Assembly (NCBI RefSeq): GCF_003427025.1
Contig: NZ_QVAI01000012.1
Location: 62,001-126,000 of the forward strand
Reading direction: 5' to 3'
DNA length: 64,000 nt
Source of the DNA: Jiangella endophytica
GTDB taxonomy: Bacteria; Actinomycetota; Actinomycetes; Jiangellales; Jiangellaceae
Made by a program: the position numbers and the translations under genes. The notes beneath the pieces are model-generated. The model saw nothing but the letters and a program-made list of their open reading frames with translations, was not told where the DNA came from and ran no database searches. Of this stretch, positions 1 to 9,200 are shown piece by piece; the first letter of the stretch is position 1; every line of letters begins with the position of its first letter.

Positions 1-45
1 CCGGAGGGCGAGCAGGGCCGGACGGAGTCGTCCGCGACGACCTGA
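1..45 (+). CDS. C-terminal end of an upstream gene (partial)
   Basis: Frame 1 is open from the window edge to a TGA at 43-45 and would encode the last 14 residues of a protein (PEGEQGRTESSATT). The stop is followed five bases later by a strong hairpin, as expected at the end of a transcription unit. The stretch is too short to name a product, and the reading frame is inferred only from the stop/terminator arrangement. Confidence 0.35.
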   Translation, partial: PEGEQGRTESSATT

Positions 46-50
46 TCGCC

Positions 51-80
51 GAGGCGGAGCCGCCTCGGCGGCTCCGCCTC
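51..80 (+). terminator. 12-bp stem-loop terminator after the upstream gene
   Basis: GAGGCGGAGCCG at 51-62 pairs perfectly with CGGCTCCGCCTC at 69-80 around a 6-nt loop. There is no T-tract, which is common for actinobacterial terminators. It separates the upstream gene end from the two-component operon. Confidence 0.6.
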
Positions 81-102
81 TCACAGGAACTTCACGGGAA
101 CC

Positions 103-119
103 TCTCAGCGGATCCTCAA
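103..119 (+). promoter_or_regulatory. Candidate response-regulator direct repeat
   Basis: CTCAG (104-108) and CTCAA (115-119) lie 11 bp apart, one helical turn, about 25 bp ahead of the regulator start. OmpR-type regulators often bind such direct repeats in their own promoters. This is inference from spacing and position only. Confidence 0.25.
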
Positions 120-141
120 CCTGCCTGGATAGACCGGAGCC

Positions 142-888
142 ATGATGGACGCGACGCTCGATCAGGCACCGCTGACCCGCCCGGACGGCACTCCGCCGCG
201 GATCCTCGTGGTCGACGACGAACCGAACCTGGCCGAACTGCTGACCGCCGCCCTGCGCTACGAGGGCTGGGCGACGTCGACGGCGCTGACCGGCCAGGAC
301 GCGATCCGCACCGCGATCGACGAGGCGCCGGACGCCGTCGTGCTGGACGTGATGCTGCCCGACGTCGACGGCCTCGGCGTGATGCGCCGGATCCGGGCGC
401 ATCATCCGGGCGTGCCGGTGCTGTTCCTCACCGCTCGCGACGCCGTCGAGGACCGCGTGGCCGGGCTCACCGCCGGTGGCGACGACTACGTGACCAAGCC
501 GTTCAGCCTGGAGGAACTCGTGGCCCGGCTGCGCGGGCTGCTGCGCCGGGCCGGTACGGCGCGTCCCGCGGAGGTCTCCGTCCTCGCCGTCGGCGACCTC
601 GTCATGGACGAGGACGCGCACGAGGTCGAGCGGGCCGGACAGCCGATCCGGCTCACCGCGACCGAGTTCGAGCTGCTCCGCTTCCTGATGCGCAACCCGC
701 GCCGGGTGCTGTCCAAGGCGCAGATCCTGGACCGCGTCTGGCAGTACGACTTCGGCGGCCAGGAGAACATCGTCGAGCTGTACGTCTCGTACCTGCGGCG
801 CAAGATCGACAAGGGTCGCGAGCCGATGATCCACACCGTCCGCGGCGTCGGCTACCTGATCAAACCCGCCGCCGAGGCGGGGCCGTGA
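142..888 (+). CDS. OmpR/PhoB-family response regulator
   Basis: A 248-residue two-component response regulator. The receiver domain (about residues 20-135) has the acidic pair D25-D26, phosphoacceptor D69 in VVLDVMLP and the conserved lysine in DDYVTKPFS. The C-terminal winged-helix DNA-binding domain (about 150-243) contains the typical FELLRFLMRNPRRVLS, VELYVSYLRRKID and VRGVGYL blocks. The gene overlaps the following kinase by 4 bp, so the pair is translationally coupled and the kinase is its presumed partner. ATG 142 is preceded by CGGAG. The regulated genes are probably the glycosyltransferases behind it in the same operon; the stimulus is unknown. Confidence 0.95.
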   Translation: MMDATLDQAPLTRPDGTPPRILVVDDEPNLAELLTAALRYEGWATSTALTGQDAIRTAIDEAPDAVVLDVMLPDVDGLGVMRRIRAHHPGVPVLFLTARDAVEDRVAGLTAGGDDYVTKPFSLEELVARLRGLLRRAGTARPAEVSVLAVGDLVMDEDAHEVERAGQPIRLTATEFELLRFLMRNPRRVLSKAQILDRVWQYDFGGQENIVELYVSYLRRKIDKGREPMIHTVRGVGYLIKPAAEAGP

Positions 889-2417
889 CCAGGCACCCGC
901 TGCGCCGGCGGCTGGTCTGGACCGTCGTCGCGCTGGTGTTCGCCGTCACCGCGGCGCTGGCCGTCGTGTCGGCGGTCGCGCTGCGTTCGACGCTCTCCGA
1001 CCAGCTCGACGAGCAGGTCCGGCTGGCCTCGGAGCGGGCCGCGGCAACTCCGCAGCCGGGGCCGCCGGGATCCATCGGCTCCGGCGGGCCGCCCGGCGGC
1101 TCGCACCTCCCGCTCGGCCAGGCCGCCGGCACCGTCAGTGTCTACTACGACGACGGCGAGGTGGTGGACGCCGGGTACATCGACGACGCCGGCACGTTCC
1201 AGCCGCTGGACACCGGGCAGCTCGACGCGCTCGAGGAGCTGCCGCTGGACGGCCGTCTCCACACGGTCGAGCTGCCCGGACTGGGCAGCTACCGGGCCGT
1301 CGCGACGCAGACCCCGCGTGGCGACGCCGTCGTGACCGCGCTGAGCTCCGACGGCGTCTCCGGCACCGTCGGCTCGTACGTGACGGTCGAGGTCGCGCTG
1401 GCCGGGGCCGGCGTCGTGCTGGCCGGGGTCGCGGCGACGGCGCTGGTGCGGCGGGCGCTGCGACCGCTGGACCGGGTCGCCGTCACCGCGCGCCAGGTGT
1501 CCGAGCTGCCGCTGGACAGCGGCGCCGTCGGGCACATCCCGCGGGTACCGCCGGCGCTGGCCGAGGAGCGCGGCGAGGTGGGCGCGGTCGGCGCCGCGTT
1601 CAACCGGATGATCGCCCACGTCGAGACCGCGCTGTCGGCCAGGCACGAGTCGGAGCAGCAGGTCCGCCGGTTCGTCGCCGACGCCAGCCACGAGCTGCGC
1701 ACACCGCTGGCCTCCATCCGCGGCTACGCCGAGCTGGTGCGCCGCTCGCCGGACGAGGTCCCGGCCGCGGCGACGCACGCGATCGGCCGGGTCGAGTCGG
1801 AGGCGCGCCGCATGACCGGGCTGGTCGACGATCTCCTGCTGCTCGCCCGGCTGGACGCGGGCCGGCCGCTGGAGCGGGCGCCGGTGGACCTGGCCGGGCT
1901 CGCCGTCGACGCGATCGCCGACGCGCATGCCGCCGGCCCGGACCACGTCTGGCGGCTCGACCTCGGCACCCGGCCCCGGCCGCTGCTGGTCGACGGCGAC
2001 GACCCCCGGCTGCGGCAGGTGCTGGCCAACCTGCTGGGCAACGCCCGCGTGCACACGCCGCCCGGGACGACGGTGACGGTGTCCGGGCGCCGCCGCGGTC
2101 ACCACGTCGTGCTCGGCGTGGCCGACGACGGCCCCGGCATCCCGGCGGACCAGCGGCCCGGACTGTTCCAGCGGTTCAGCCGCGGCGACACCGCCCGCAA
2201 CCGCACCGGCGGCTCGACCGGGCTGGGCCTGGCCATCGCCGAGGCGATCGTGCACGCACACGGCGGGACGATCGCCGTCGCGAGCCGGACCGACGGCGAA
2301 CCGGGCGCGTCCGGGCCCACCGGTACGACGATCACCGTGCGGTTGCCGGCACTCACAGCCGGCGCACAGGCGCAGCACAGCCCGGCCCGAGCGGAGTCGC
2401 CGACCGTGGCGGCATGA
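885..2417 (+). CDS. Membrane sensor histidine kinase
   Basis: A 510-residue sensor kinase starting at GTG 885 inside the end of the regulator gene. It has an N-terminal membrane helix (about 9-31), an extracytoplasmic sensor region of about 135 residues rich in Gly/Pro/Asp, a second membrane helix (about 165-190), a HAMP segment, a HisKA domain with phosphoacceptor His near 269 in DASHELRTPLASI, and an HATPase_c domain with N (LLGNARVH), G1 (DDGPGIP) and G2 (GSTGLGLAI) boxes. It should phosphorylate the adjacent OmpR-type regulator. The signal cannot be read from the sequence. Confidence 0.94.
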   Translation: MTRHPLRRRLVWTVVALVFAVTAALAVVSAVALRSTLSDQLDEQVRLASERAAATPQPGPPGSIGSGGPPGGSHLPLGQAAGTVSVYYDDGEVVDAGYIDDAGTFQPLDTGQLDALEELPLDGRLHTVELPGLGSYRAVATQTPRGDAVVTALSSDGVSGTVGSYVTVEVALAGAGVVLAGVAATALVRRALRPLDRVAVTARQVSELPLDSGAVGHIPRVPPALAEERGEVGAVGAAFNRMIAHVETALSARHESEQQVRRFVADASHELRTPLASIRGYAELVRRSPDEVPAAATHAIGRVESEARRMTGLVDDLLLLARLDAGRPLERAPVDLAGLAVDAIADAHAAGPDHVWRLDLGTRPRPLLVDGDDPRLRQVLANLLGNARVHTPPGTTVTVSGRRRGHHVVLGVADDGPGIPADQRPGLFQRFSRGDTARNRTGGSTGLGLAIAEAIVHAHGGTIAVASRTDGEPGASGPTGTTITVRLPALTAGAQAQHSPARAESPTVAA

Positions 2418-3655
2418 CCACACTCCACACCAGCCCGGCGCCGGTCGCACCCGCGGTCCCGGCCGCCGGACCGCCGGTCCTGGACCTGGTGATCCCGGTC
2501 CACAACGAGGCGGCGACGCTCGACGAGGCGGTTCGCCGCACCCACGACCACGTCCGCCGGCGGCTGCCGTTCACCGCGCGGATCACCATCGCCGACAACG
2601 CCAGCACCGACGACACGCTCGCCGTCGCGCACCGGGTCGCGGCCGAGCTGGACGGTGTCCGGGTGCTGCACCTGGACCGCAAGGGCCGCGGCCGCGCGCT
2701 GCGCGAGGCCTGGAGCACGTCCGACGCCGCCGTGCTGGCGTACATGGACGTCGACCTGTCCACCGACCTGTCGGCGCTGCTGCCGCTGGTCGCGCCGCTG
2801 GTGTCGGGGCACTCCGAGGTCGCGGTCGGCACCCGGCTGGCGCGCGGCGCCCGGGTGGTCCGCGGCCCGAAGCGGGAGCTGATCTCGCGCGGCTACAACC
2901 TGCTGCTGCACGGCGTGCTCGCGGCCCGGTTCTCCGACGCCCAGTGCGGGTTCAAGGCGATCCGGGCCGACGCGGCCACGCAACTGCTGCCGCTGGTCGC
3001 CGACGGCGCCTGGTTCTTCGACACCGAGCTGCTGGTGCTGGCCGAGCGGGCCGGGCTGCGCATCCACGAGGTCCCGGTCGATTGGGTCGACGACCCGGAC
3101 AGCCGGGTCGACATCGTCGCGACGGCCGTCGCCGACCTGCGCGGGGTGGCGCGGCTCGGCCGGGACCTGGTGACCGGCCGGGTGCCGCTGGATCGGGTGC
3201 GGGCGGCGCTACCGGCACCGCTGCTGGACCGCAACGGCGCGCTGCCGCCGTCGGCCGCCGGCGCACGGGCGCCGCTGGCCGCCCAGGTGCAGCGGTTCGC
3301 CGTCGTCGGCGTGGTGTGCACGGTGCTCTACGCCGTGCTGTTCCTCGCGGCCCGCCCGTCGCTGGGCGCGCAGGCGGCCAACCTCGCCGCGCTGCTGGTG
3401 GCCACGCTGGTGAACACCGCGCTCAACCGGCGGCTCACGTTCGGTGTGCGCGGCCGGTCCGGGCTCGCCCGCCACCACGGTCAGGGCCTGGTGGTGTTCG
3501 GGCTGTGCTGGGCGCTGACCGCCGGTGCGCTGGCGCTGCTGGAGCTCGGCGGCGCGGCCGTCTCGCACACCGCGGAGCTGGCCGCCGTCACCGTCGCGAA
3601 CCTGATGGCGACCGCGCTGCGGTTCGTCCTGCTGAGGGGGTGGGTGTTCCGATGA
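2414..3655 (+). CDS. GT2 glycosyltransferase fused to a GtrA-like membrane domain
   Basis: A 413-residue protein coupled to the kinase by an ATGA overlap. Residues about 25-250 form a GT-A glycosyltransferase 2 domain of the dolichol/polyprenyl-phosphate sugar synthase type, with VIPVHNEAATLDEAV, the DNAST region and the metal-binding YMDVDLSTDL motif. Residues about 290-413 are a four-helix GtrA-like domain that in other systems helps lipid-linked sugars across the membrane. It probably charges polyprenyl phosphate with a sugar used by the next gene. The sugar (glucose, mannose or other) is not determinable here. Confidence 0.9.
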   Translation: MTTLHTSPAPVAPAVPAAGPPVLDLVIPVHNEAATLDEAVRRTHDHVRRRLPFTARITIADNASTDDTLAVAHRVAAELDGVRVLHLDRKGRGRALREAWSTSDAAVLAYMDVDLSTDLSALLPLVAPLVSGHSEVAVGTRLARGARVVRGPKRELISRGYNLLLHGVLAARFSDAQCGFKAIRADAATQLLPLVADGAWFFDTELLVLAERAGLRIHEVPVDWVDDPDSRVDIVATAVADLRGVARLGRDLVTGRVPLDRVRAALPAPLLDRNGALPPSAAGARAPLAAQVQRFAVVGVVCTVLYAVLFLAARPSLGAQAANLAALLVATLVNTALNRRLTFGVRGRSGLARHHGQGLVVFGLCWALTAGALALLELGGAAVSHTAELAAVTVANLMATALRFVLLRGWVFR

Positions 3656-5661
3656 CCACGACGACCTGGACCACGTCGGCACCGGTCGCGGCCGCCACCG
3701 ACGCCGTGCGGCGGGTGGGCCGGGACCGCGTCGTGCTCGGCGCGCTGCTGGCCGGAACCGCGGTGCTGTACTTCTGGGACCTGACCGCGTCGGGATACGC
3801 CAACGAGTTCTACGCGGCGGCCGCGCAGGCCGGCTCGCAGAGCTGGTCGGCGTTCCTGTGGGGCGCCTCCGACGCGGCCGGCTCGATCACCGTCGACAAG
3901 CCGCCGGCCGCGATCTGGCCGATGGCGCTGTCGGTGCGGCTGTTCGGGCTCTCGTCCTTCGCGATCCTGCTGCCGCAGGTGCTGATGGGGATCGGCTCGG
4001 TCTGGCTGGTGTTCGCCGGGGTGCGGCGCCGGCTCGGGACCGGCCCTGCCGTGCTGGCCGGCGTCGTCCTGGCGCTGACCCCCGTCGCGGCGCTGATGTT
4101 CCGGTTCGACAACCCCGACGCGCTGCTCGTGCTGCTGATGACGGCGGCCGCGTACGCGGTGCAGCGGGCGATCGAGTCGCCGTCGGACCGCCGCCGGCTG
4201 GGCTGGATGGCGCTCATGGGCGCCCTGATCGGGCTGGGCTTCCTCACCAAGCAACTGCAGGCGTTCCTCGTGCTGCCCGGCTTCGCCGCCGCCTACCTGC
4301 TGGCCGCGCCGGTCCCGATCGCGCGGCGGCTGCGCGACGGGTTCGTGGCGTTGGGTGCACTGGTGGTCGCGGCCGGTTGGTGGGTGGCGCTGGCCGAGCT
4401 GGTCCCGGCGTCGGCGCGACCGTACATCGGCGGCTCACAGACGAACTCGTTCCTGGAACTGACCTTCGGCTACAACGGCTTCGGTCGGCTCACCGGCGAC
4501 GAGGCCGGCTCGGTCGGCGGCGGTGGCGGCTGGGGTCAGACCGGGCTGACCCGGCTGCTCGAGGGGCAGTTCGGCGGCCAGATCGCCTGGCTCGCCCCGG
4601 CTGCCGTGGTGCTGGGCGCCGCCGGGCTCTGGCTGCGCCGCGGCCGGCCGCGCACCGACCCCACCCGGGCGATGCTGCTGCTCTGGATCGGCTGGCTGGT
4701 CGTCACCTGGCTGACCTTCAGCCTGATGGCCGGGATCTTCCACGAGTACTACACGGTCGCGCTGGCGCCGGCGATCGCCGTCCTGGCCGGGCTGGGCGGC
4801 GGGCTGGTGTGGCGTGCCCGGGCCGAACGGACGTGGGCGCTGCCGCTGCTCGCCGGAATCGTCCTGCTGACGACGGTGTGGGCGTACGCGCTGCTCGGCC
4901 GCAGCGCCGACTGGCAGCCGTGGCTGCGGCCGGTCGTGGTCGTGGCCGGCGTGGCCGCGGCGGTGCTCCTGCTGGCCGCGCAGTGGCGCGGGGCCGCGCT
5001 CGCCCGGGCCGGGATCGCGCTCGCGGTGGTCGCCGGGCTGCTCGGACCGGCCGCCTACACCTTGCAGACCGTCGCGACCCCGCATGCCGGCTCGATCGTC
5101 ACGGCCGGACCCGCGGTGACGGCGGCCGGGCCGGGCGGCATGGTGCGTGGCGGACCCGGGGGCGCTGCTGGTGGCGGCGCCGGCGGCGGACCTGGCGGCG
5201 GGCCGCCCGGGGGTGTCGCGCCCGGCGGCGGGACGCAGTTCGGCGGACCACCCGCCGGCCAGGGCGGCGGCGGCGCGGTTCCGGGCGGCGGCGCGATGGG
5301 CGGGCTGCTCGGCGGCGGCACCGCGAGCGCCGACGTCACCGCGCTGCTGCTGGAGAACGCCGACGACTACACCTGGGTCGCGGCCACGGTCGGCGCGCAG
5401 AACGCGGCGAGCTACCAGCTCGCCACCGAACACTCCGTCATGCCGATCGGCGGCTTCAACGGCAGCGACCCGTCGCCGACGCTGGAGCAGTTCCAGCAGG
5501 ACGTGGCCGACGGGAAGATCCACTACTTCATCGGCGGCGGCGTGGGCGGCGGTTCGGAGATCGCCGACTGGGTGGCCGAGAACTTCACGGCCGTCACCGT
5601 CGACGGCGTCACGCTCTACGACCTCGGCGCGACCAGCGGAGGGGAGTCGATCGATGCATGA
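3652..5661 (+). CDS. YkcB-like polytopic membrane glycosyltransferase
   Basis: A 669-residue protein starting at ATG 3652 in a 4-bp overlap with the preceding gene. It has many membrane helices, with FDNPDALLVLLMTAA and an early acidic loop (GYANEFYAAAAQAG) typical of GT39/ArnT-like transferases that take sugar from polyprenyl phosphate. A Gly/Pro-rich linker (about 495-560) leads to a C-terminal soluble domain (about 565-669), presumably outside the cell. Bacillus YkcB/YkcC and many actinobacteria pair a GT2 enzyme with this type of protein. The acceptor, probably a cell-envelope molecule, is unknown. An internal low-complexity GGPGGGPPGG region is the only oddity. Confidence 0.88.
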   Translation: MTTTTWTTSAPVAAATDAVRRVGRDRVVLGALLAGTAVLYFWDLTASGYANEFYAAAAQAGSQSWSAFLWGASDAAGSITVDKPPAAIWPMALSVRLFGLSSFAILLPQVLMGIGSVWLVFAGVRRRLGTGPAVLAGVVLALTPVAALMFRFDNPDALLVLLMTAAAYAVQRAIESPSDRRRLGWMALMGALIGLGFLTKQLQAFLVLPGFAAAYLLAAPVPIARRLRDGFVALGALVVAAGWWVALAELVPASARPYIGGSQTNSFLELTFGYNGFGRLTGDEAGSVGGGGGWGQTGLTRLLEGQFGGQIAWLAPAAVVLGAAGLWLRRGRPRTDPTRAMLLLWIGWLVVTWLTFSLMAGIFHEYYTVALAPAIAVLAGLGGGLVWRARAERTWALPLLAGIVLLTTVWAYALLGRSADWQPWLRPVVVVAGVAAAVLLLAAQWRGAALARAGIALAVVAGLLGPAAYTLQTVATPHAGSIVTAGPAVTAAGPGGMVRGGPGGAAGGGAGGGPGGGPPGGVAPGGGTQFGGPPAGQGGGGAVPGGGAMGGLLGGGTASADVTALLLENADDYTWVAATVGAQNAASYQLATEHSVMPIGGFNGSDPSPTLEQFQQDVADGKIHYFIGGGVGGGSEIADWVAENFTAVTVDGVTLYDLGATSGGESIDA

Positions 5662-6460
5662 CGAGGTACGCGCCAGCCGCCGCCTGATCGCGCGGCGCCG
5701 GGCGCTGGGACTGGGCGGGACGGTCGGGCTCGGAGCCGTGCTGGCGGCCTGCGGCGTGGGCGCCGCGAACGGCACCGGCAGCCCGGCGGCGACCGCGACG
5801 CCGTCGGCCACCGGGACCGATCTGGTGGCCCTGCTGGACGCGGTCGACATGGCCGGGACGTCGCCGGAGACGACCGAGGGCCCGTACTGGTTCGACGTCG
5901 ACTCGATCCGCTCGGACCTCCGCGAGGACCGGCCCGGCGCGACGTTGACGCTGGCGCTGCGGGTGCAGGACGCGCAGAACACGCCGCTCCCGGACAGCGT
6001 CGTCGAGATCTGGCACTGCGACGCCGGCGGCGAGTACTCCGGGTTCGAGGTCGCCTCCGGCGGGCCGCCCGGCAGCGACGGCGGGCAGTCGACGTCGGAC
6101 GGCTCGTACAGTCAGGGCGACACCGAGTCCGAGCCCACCGACGACGGCACCTACCTGCGCGGTGCCCAGGTCGCCGACGCCGACGGCATCGTCCGCTTCA
6201 CCAGCATCTATCCGGGCTGGTACCGCGGCCGGACCGTGCACATCCACGTCCGTGTGCACGTCGACCAGCAGACCGTGCTGACCACCCAGCTGTTCTTCGA
6301 CGACGAGCTCAGCGACCAGGTGTACGCCGCGGCGCCGTACAGCGACCACACCGGCCGCGACACCGGCAACGACGCCGACTCCATCTACGCCGACACCGGC
6401 CTGCTCACCGTCGTCGCCGACGGCGACGGCTGGCTCGGCTACACCAACCTCGGCGTGTGA
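5654..6460 (+). CDS. Exported intradiol ring-cleavage dioxygenase-family lipoprotein
   Basis: A 268-residue protein starting at ATG 5654, overlapping the glycosyltransferase by 8 bp. Twin arginines (SRRLIARRRALGLGG) and lipobox LAAC near residue 29 suggest Tat export and lipidation. The body matches the protocatechuate 3,4-dioxygenase beta fold: EGPYWFD, VEIWHCDAGGEYS, YLRGAQ and YPGWYRGRTVHIHVRVH, the last holding a Tyr and His residues typical of the Fe(III) site. Family members cleave catechols. The substrate of these exported versions is not established, and its place in an envelope-glycosylation operon is unexplained. Confidence 0.88.
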   Translation: MHDEVRASRRLIARRRALGLGGTVGLGAVLAACGVGAANGTGSPAATATPSATGTDLVALLDAVDMAGTSPETTEGPYWFDVDSIRSDLREDRPGATLTLALRVQDAQNTPLPDSVVEIWHCDAGGEYSGFEVASGGPPGSDGGQSTSDGSYSQGDTESEPTDDGTYLRGAQVADADGIVRFTSIYPGWYRGRTVHIHVRVHVDQQTVLTTQLFFDDELSDQVYAAAPYSDHTGRDTGNDADSIYADTGLLTVVADGDGWLGYTNLGV

Positions 6461-6465
6461 GCGGG

Positions 6466-7440
6466 TCAGTCGTTGCAGCGGTCCAGCAGGACGTGGTCGC
6501 CGGCGCCGGTGACGGTGACCGTCCCGCCGCCGGCGCCGCTGAGCACCACCCGCCGCGTGTCGACGCCGTCGATCGTCGCGGCGACGTCGGAGTCCACGGC
6601 CGGGACCTCCGCGAACGACGCCGTGCCCAGGTGCTCGACCCACGCGCTCACGGCGTCGCCGGTGCGCTGGACGTCGCTGCCGCGGACAACGGCGACGAAG
6701 CCGCCGGTGGCGCACGTCGGCATGATCGGCGGCGCGAGCAGTTCGTAGCCGTCGAGCAGCCGGTGGTCCTCGCCGGACGGGGCGAACGGCGCGCCGATCG
6801 GGTCGCCGGGCCCCGGCCGGTCGTCGGGGAGCGGCTGCGGCATGACGGGCGAGTCACCCGCCGGTGTGGGCGCCTGCGCCTCCAGTTCCGGCAGCGGCGA
6901 CGACGGGCTGTCCTGGACCTCGGTGACGCGGACGAACGACAGGTACGGGTCGGTCCGCTCGCTGACCACGAGCTTCAGGTCGAGCCGGTAGCCGTCCGGC
7001 CCGAACGCGTGAGTCTCGCACTCCAGCGCCAGCGGGTCGTCGCCGTCCGGGACGTCGTCGCTGCCCAGCGGCCAGCGTTCGCCGGTCGCATCGGGGTAGG
7101 TGACGTCGGCGACCTGGCAGGCCGCCGGTTCGGCGTCGTCGTCCGGGTGGTACGTCAGCGGCTCCAGCCCGGCGGCGCGCACCTGGTCGACGAGGTCCGC
7201 GAAGGCCGCGACCGGGTCGCCGTCGACCAGCAGCAGCGCCTCGGTGCCGGCGGGCGGGCCGTCGCTCGCGGCGGCGTACGGGAACGGCCCGCCGAGCAGC
7301 ACGGTGCCCGGCGGGACGCTCAGGTCCGCGCTGATCGGGCTGCCCGGCGGCTCGCCGGTGGGTGCCGCCGAGCCGCCGTCGTCGTCGTTACCGCAGGAGA
7401 CGACGAGCAGGGCACTGAGCAGGACGGCGACGTGACGCAT
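6466..7440 (-). CDS. Putative lipoprotein of unknown function
   Basis: A 324-residue protein convergent with the dioxygenase gene, with only 5 bp between the stops. I chose ATG at 7440 because MRHVAVLLSALLVVSCGNDDD is a complete lipoprotein signal with lipobox VVSC; an upstream ATG in the same frame would add a poor leader. The mature part is acidic, Asp/Pro-rich and contains several cysteines, including one near the C-terminus (LDRCND). I recognise no domain. It is probably anchored on the outer face of the membrane. Confidence 0.75.
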   Translation of the reverse strand: MRHVAVLLSALLVVSCGNDDDGGSAAPTGEPPGSPISADLSVPPGTVLLGGPFPYAAASDGPPAGTEALLLVDGDPVAAFADLVDQVRAAGLEPLTYHPDDDAEPAACQVADVTYPDATGERWPLGSDDVPDGDDPLALECETHAFGPDGYRLDLKLVVSERTDPYLSFVRVTEVQDSPSSPLPELEAQAPTPAGDSPVMPQPLPDDRPGPGDPIGAPFAPSGEDHRLLDGYELLAPPIMPTCATGGFVAVVRGSDVQRTGDAVSAWVEHLGTASFAEVPAVDSDVAATIDGVDTRRVVLSGAGGGTVTVTGAGDHVLLDRCND

Positions 7441-7509
7441 GCCGCCGACCCTGCCACAACCGGCGGGAGAGAGAGGCACAACGCCATGCCGGCCAGGACG
7501 TGCCTGCCA

Positions 7510-8658
7510 TCAGCCGGCGGGGGAGAGGCTCAGCGACATGCCGGCCAGGCCGCGCTGGCGGTGCGAGAGTCGCTTGGCCACTTGACGCAGCGTGGCCGAC
7601 GCCGGAGCGTCCGGCTCGCTCAGCACCAGCGGCGTGCCGGCGTCGCCGCCCTCGCGCAGCCGGGTGTCGAGCGGGATCTCGCCCAGCAGCGGCACCGTGG
7701 CGCCGAGGCGCCGCGACAGGCCGTCGGAGACCCGCTGCCCGCCGCCGCTGCCGAACAGCTCGAGGCGGTGCTCCGGGCCGCAGTGCGGGCACGGCAGGAA
7801 CGACATGTTCTCGATGACGCCGGCCACCTGCTGGTGCGTCTGCATGGCGATCGAGCCGGCCCGCTCGGCCACCTCGGCAGCGGCCAGCTGCGGCGTCGTG
7901 ACGACCACGATCTCGGCGTTGGGCAGCAGCTGCGCCAGCGAGATGGCGACGTCGCCCGTGCCGGGCGGGAGGTCGAGCAGCAGGACGTCGAGGTCGCCCC
8001 AGTAGACGTCGGTGAGGAACTGCTGCAGCGCGCGGTGCAGCATGGGGCCGCGCCAGGCGACCGGGATGTCGCGGTCGGGCTTGAACATCTCGGTCGAGAT
8101 GAGCTTCACGCCGTGCGCCGGCACCGGCATGATCATGCGCTCGACGACGGTGGGCTGCGAGCCCGCGACGCCGAACATGCGCGGCATCGAGTGCCCGTAG
8201 ATGTCGGCGTCGACCAGCCCGACGTTGACGCCGTCGGCGGCCATGGCGGCGGCCAGGTTGGCCGTCACCGACGACTTGCCCACGCCGCCCTTGCCGGACG
8301 CGACCGCATAGACGCGGGTGAGCGAGCCCGCCTGGGTGAACGGGATCTCCCGCTCGGGCGCGCCGCCACGCAGCTGCTGCGACAGCTCCTTGCGCTGCTC
8401 GGCCGACATGACGTCGAGCACCACCTCGGCCGACGTGCTGCCCTGCAGCGCCATGACCGCCGCGGTGACGTCGCGGGTGATGGTGTCGCGCAGTGGACAG
8501 CCGGCGACCGTCAGGTAGACCTCGACCGTGACGCGGCCGTCAGCCGCGACGTCGACCGACTTCACCATGTTCAGCTCGGTGATCGGCCGCTTGATCTCCG
8601 GGTCCTTGACCCCGGCCAGGGCCGCGGTGACGTCGTCGACGGTGGGGAGCGCACTCAT
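7510..8658 (-). CDS. Mrp/ApbC-type Fe-S cluster carrier ATPase
   Basis: A 382-residue protein starting at ATG 8658 (MSALPTVDDV). Residues about 4-95 are a MIP18/DUF59 domain (VKDPEIKRPITELNMV). Residues about 110-360 are a ParA/NBP35-type P-loop ATPase with GKGGVGKSSVTANLA, DADIYGHSMPRM, LLLDLPPGTGD and the bridging CXXC motif FLPCPHCG. Proteins of this family carry and hand over iron-sulfur clusters in the cytoplasm. The frame stays open well upstream of 8658, but that stretch codes low-complexity repeats from the next intergenic region and is not real protein. Confidence 0.93.
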   Translation of the reverse strand: MSALPTVDDVTAALAGVKDPEIKRPITELNMVKSVDVAADGRVTVEVYLTVAGCPLRDTITRDVTAAVMALQGSTSAEVVLDVMSAEQRKELSQQLRGGAPEREIPFTQAGSLTRVYAVASGKGGVGKSSVTANLAAAMAADGVNVGLVDADIYGHSMPRMFGVAGSQPTVVERMIMPVPAHGVKLISTEMFKPDRDIPVAWRGPMLHRALQQFLTDVYWGDLDVLLLDLPPGTGDVAISLAQLLPNAEIVVVTTPQLAAAEVAERAGSIAMQTHQQVAGVIENMSFLPCPHCGPEHRLELFGSGGGQRVSDGLSRRLGATVPLLGEIPLDTRLREGGDAGTPLVLSEPDAPASATLRQVAKRLSHRQRGLAGMSLSLSPAG

Positions 8659-8727
8659 ATGGTCGATGCTACGTCCGCCGCGCTTCTGCGCCGTGCCGTG
8701 GTCGGCGGCGTCTAGGATCTGGACGAC

Positions 8728-9183
8728 ATGACGGCCAGCAAGGACATCGACCAGTGGGTCACACCTGAGCAGCTCGAGGTGTGGCGGCTGTTCATCCGTG
8801 CCCAGTCCAGGGTCATGCGGCGCCTCGAGGCCGACCTGCTCGCCCACCACGACCTCCCGCTCGCCTGGTACGACGTCCTCGTCCGGCTGCTCGAGGCCGA
8901 CGGCCGCCGGCTGCGGATGAGCGAGCTGGCCGACCGCGTCATGCTCTCGCCCAGCGGCCTCACCCGGCTGGTCGACCGGATGGTCGACGAGCGTCTGCTC
9001 GAACGCACCCAGGCCGAACGCGACGGGCGCGGCTTCTACGCGGTCCTGACCGACGCCGGGTTCGAGCGGCTGCGCGAGGCCAGCGGAACCCACCTGCGCA
9101 GCGTCCACGACTACGTCGTCGGCCGCTTCGACGACGCCGAACTGGCCACGCTGGCCGAGCTGCTCCGCCGCATCGAGCCCTGA
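8728..9183 (+). CDS. MarR-family transcriptional regulator
   Basis: A 151-residue winged-helix protein, divergent from mrp with 69 bp between the starts. It has the MarR layout: N-terminal dimer helix (WRLFIRAQSRVMRRLEADL), recognition segment RMSELADRVMLSPSGLTRLVDRMV, a wing with ERDGRGFYAVLTDAG, and a C-terminal dimer helix. It probably controls itself or the divergent region in response to a small ligand. No target operator stands out by eye. Confidence 0.92.
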   Translation: MTASKDIDQWVTPEQLEVWRLFIRAQSRVMRRLEADLLAHHDLPLAWYDVLVRLLEADGRRLRMSELADRVMLSPSGLTRLVDRMVDERLLERTQAERDGRGFYAVLTDAGFERLREASGTHLRSVHDYVVGRFDDAELATLAELLRRIEP

Positions 9184-9200
9184 GGTTCGCCGGGCCGCGG

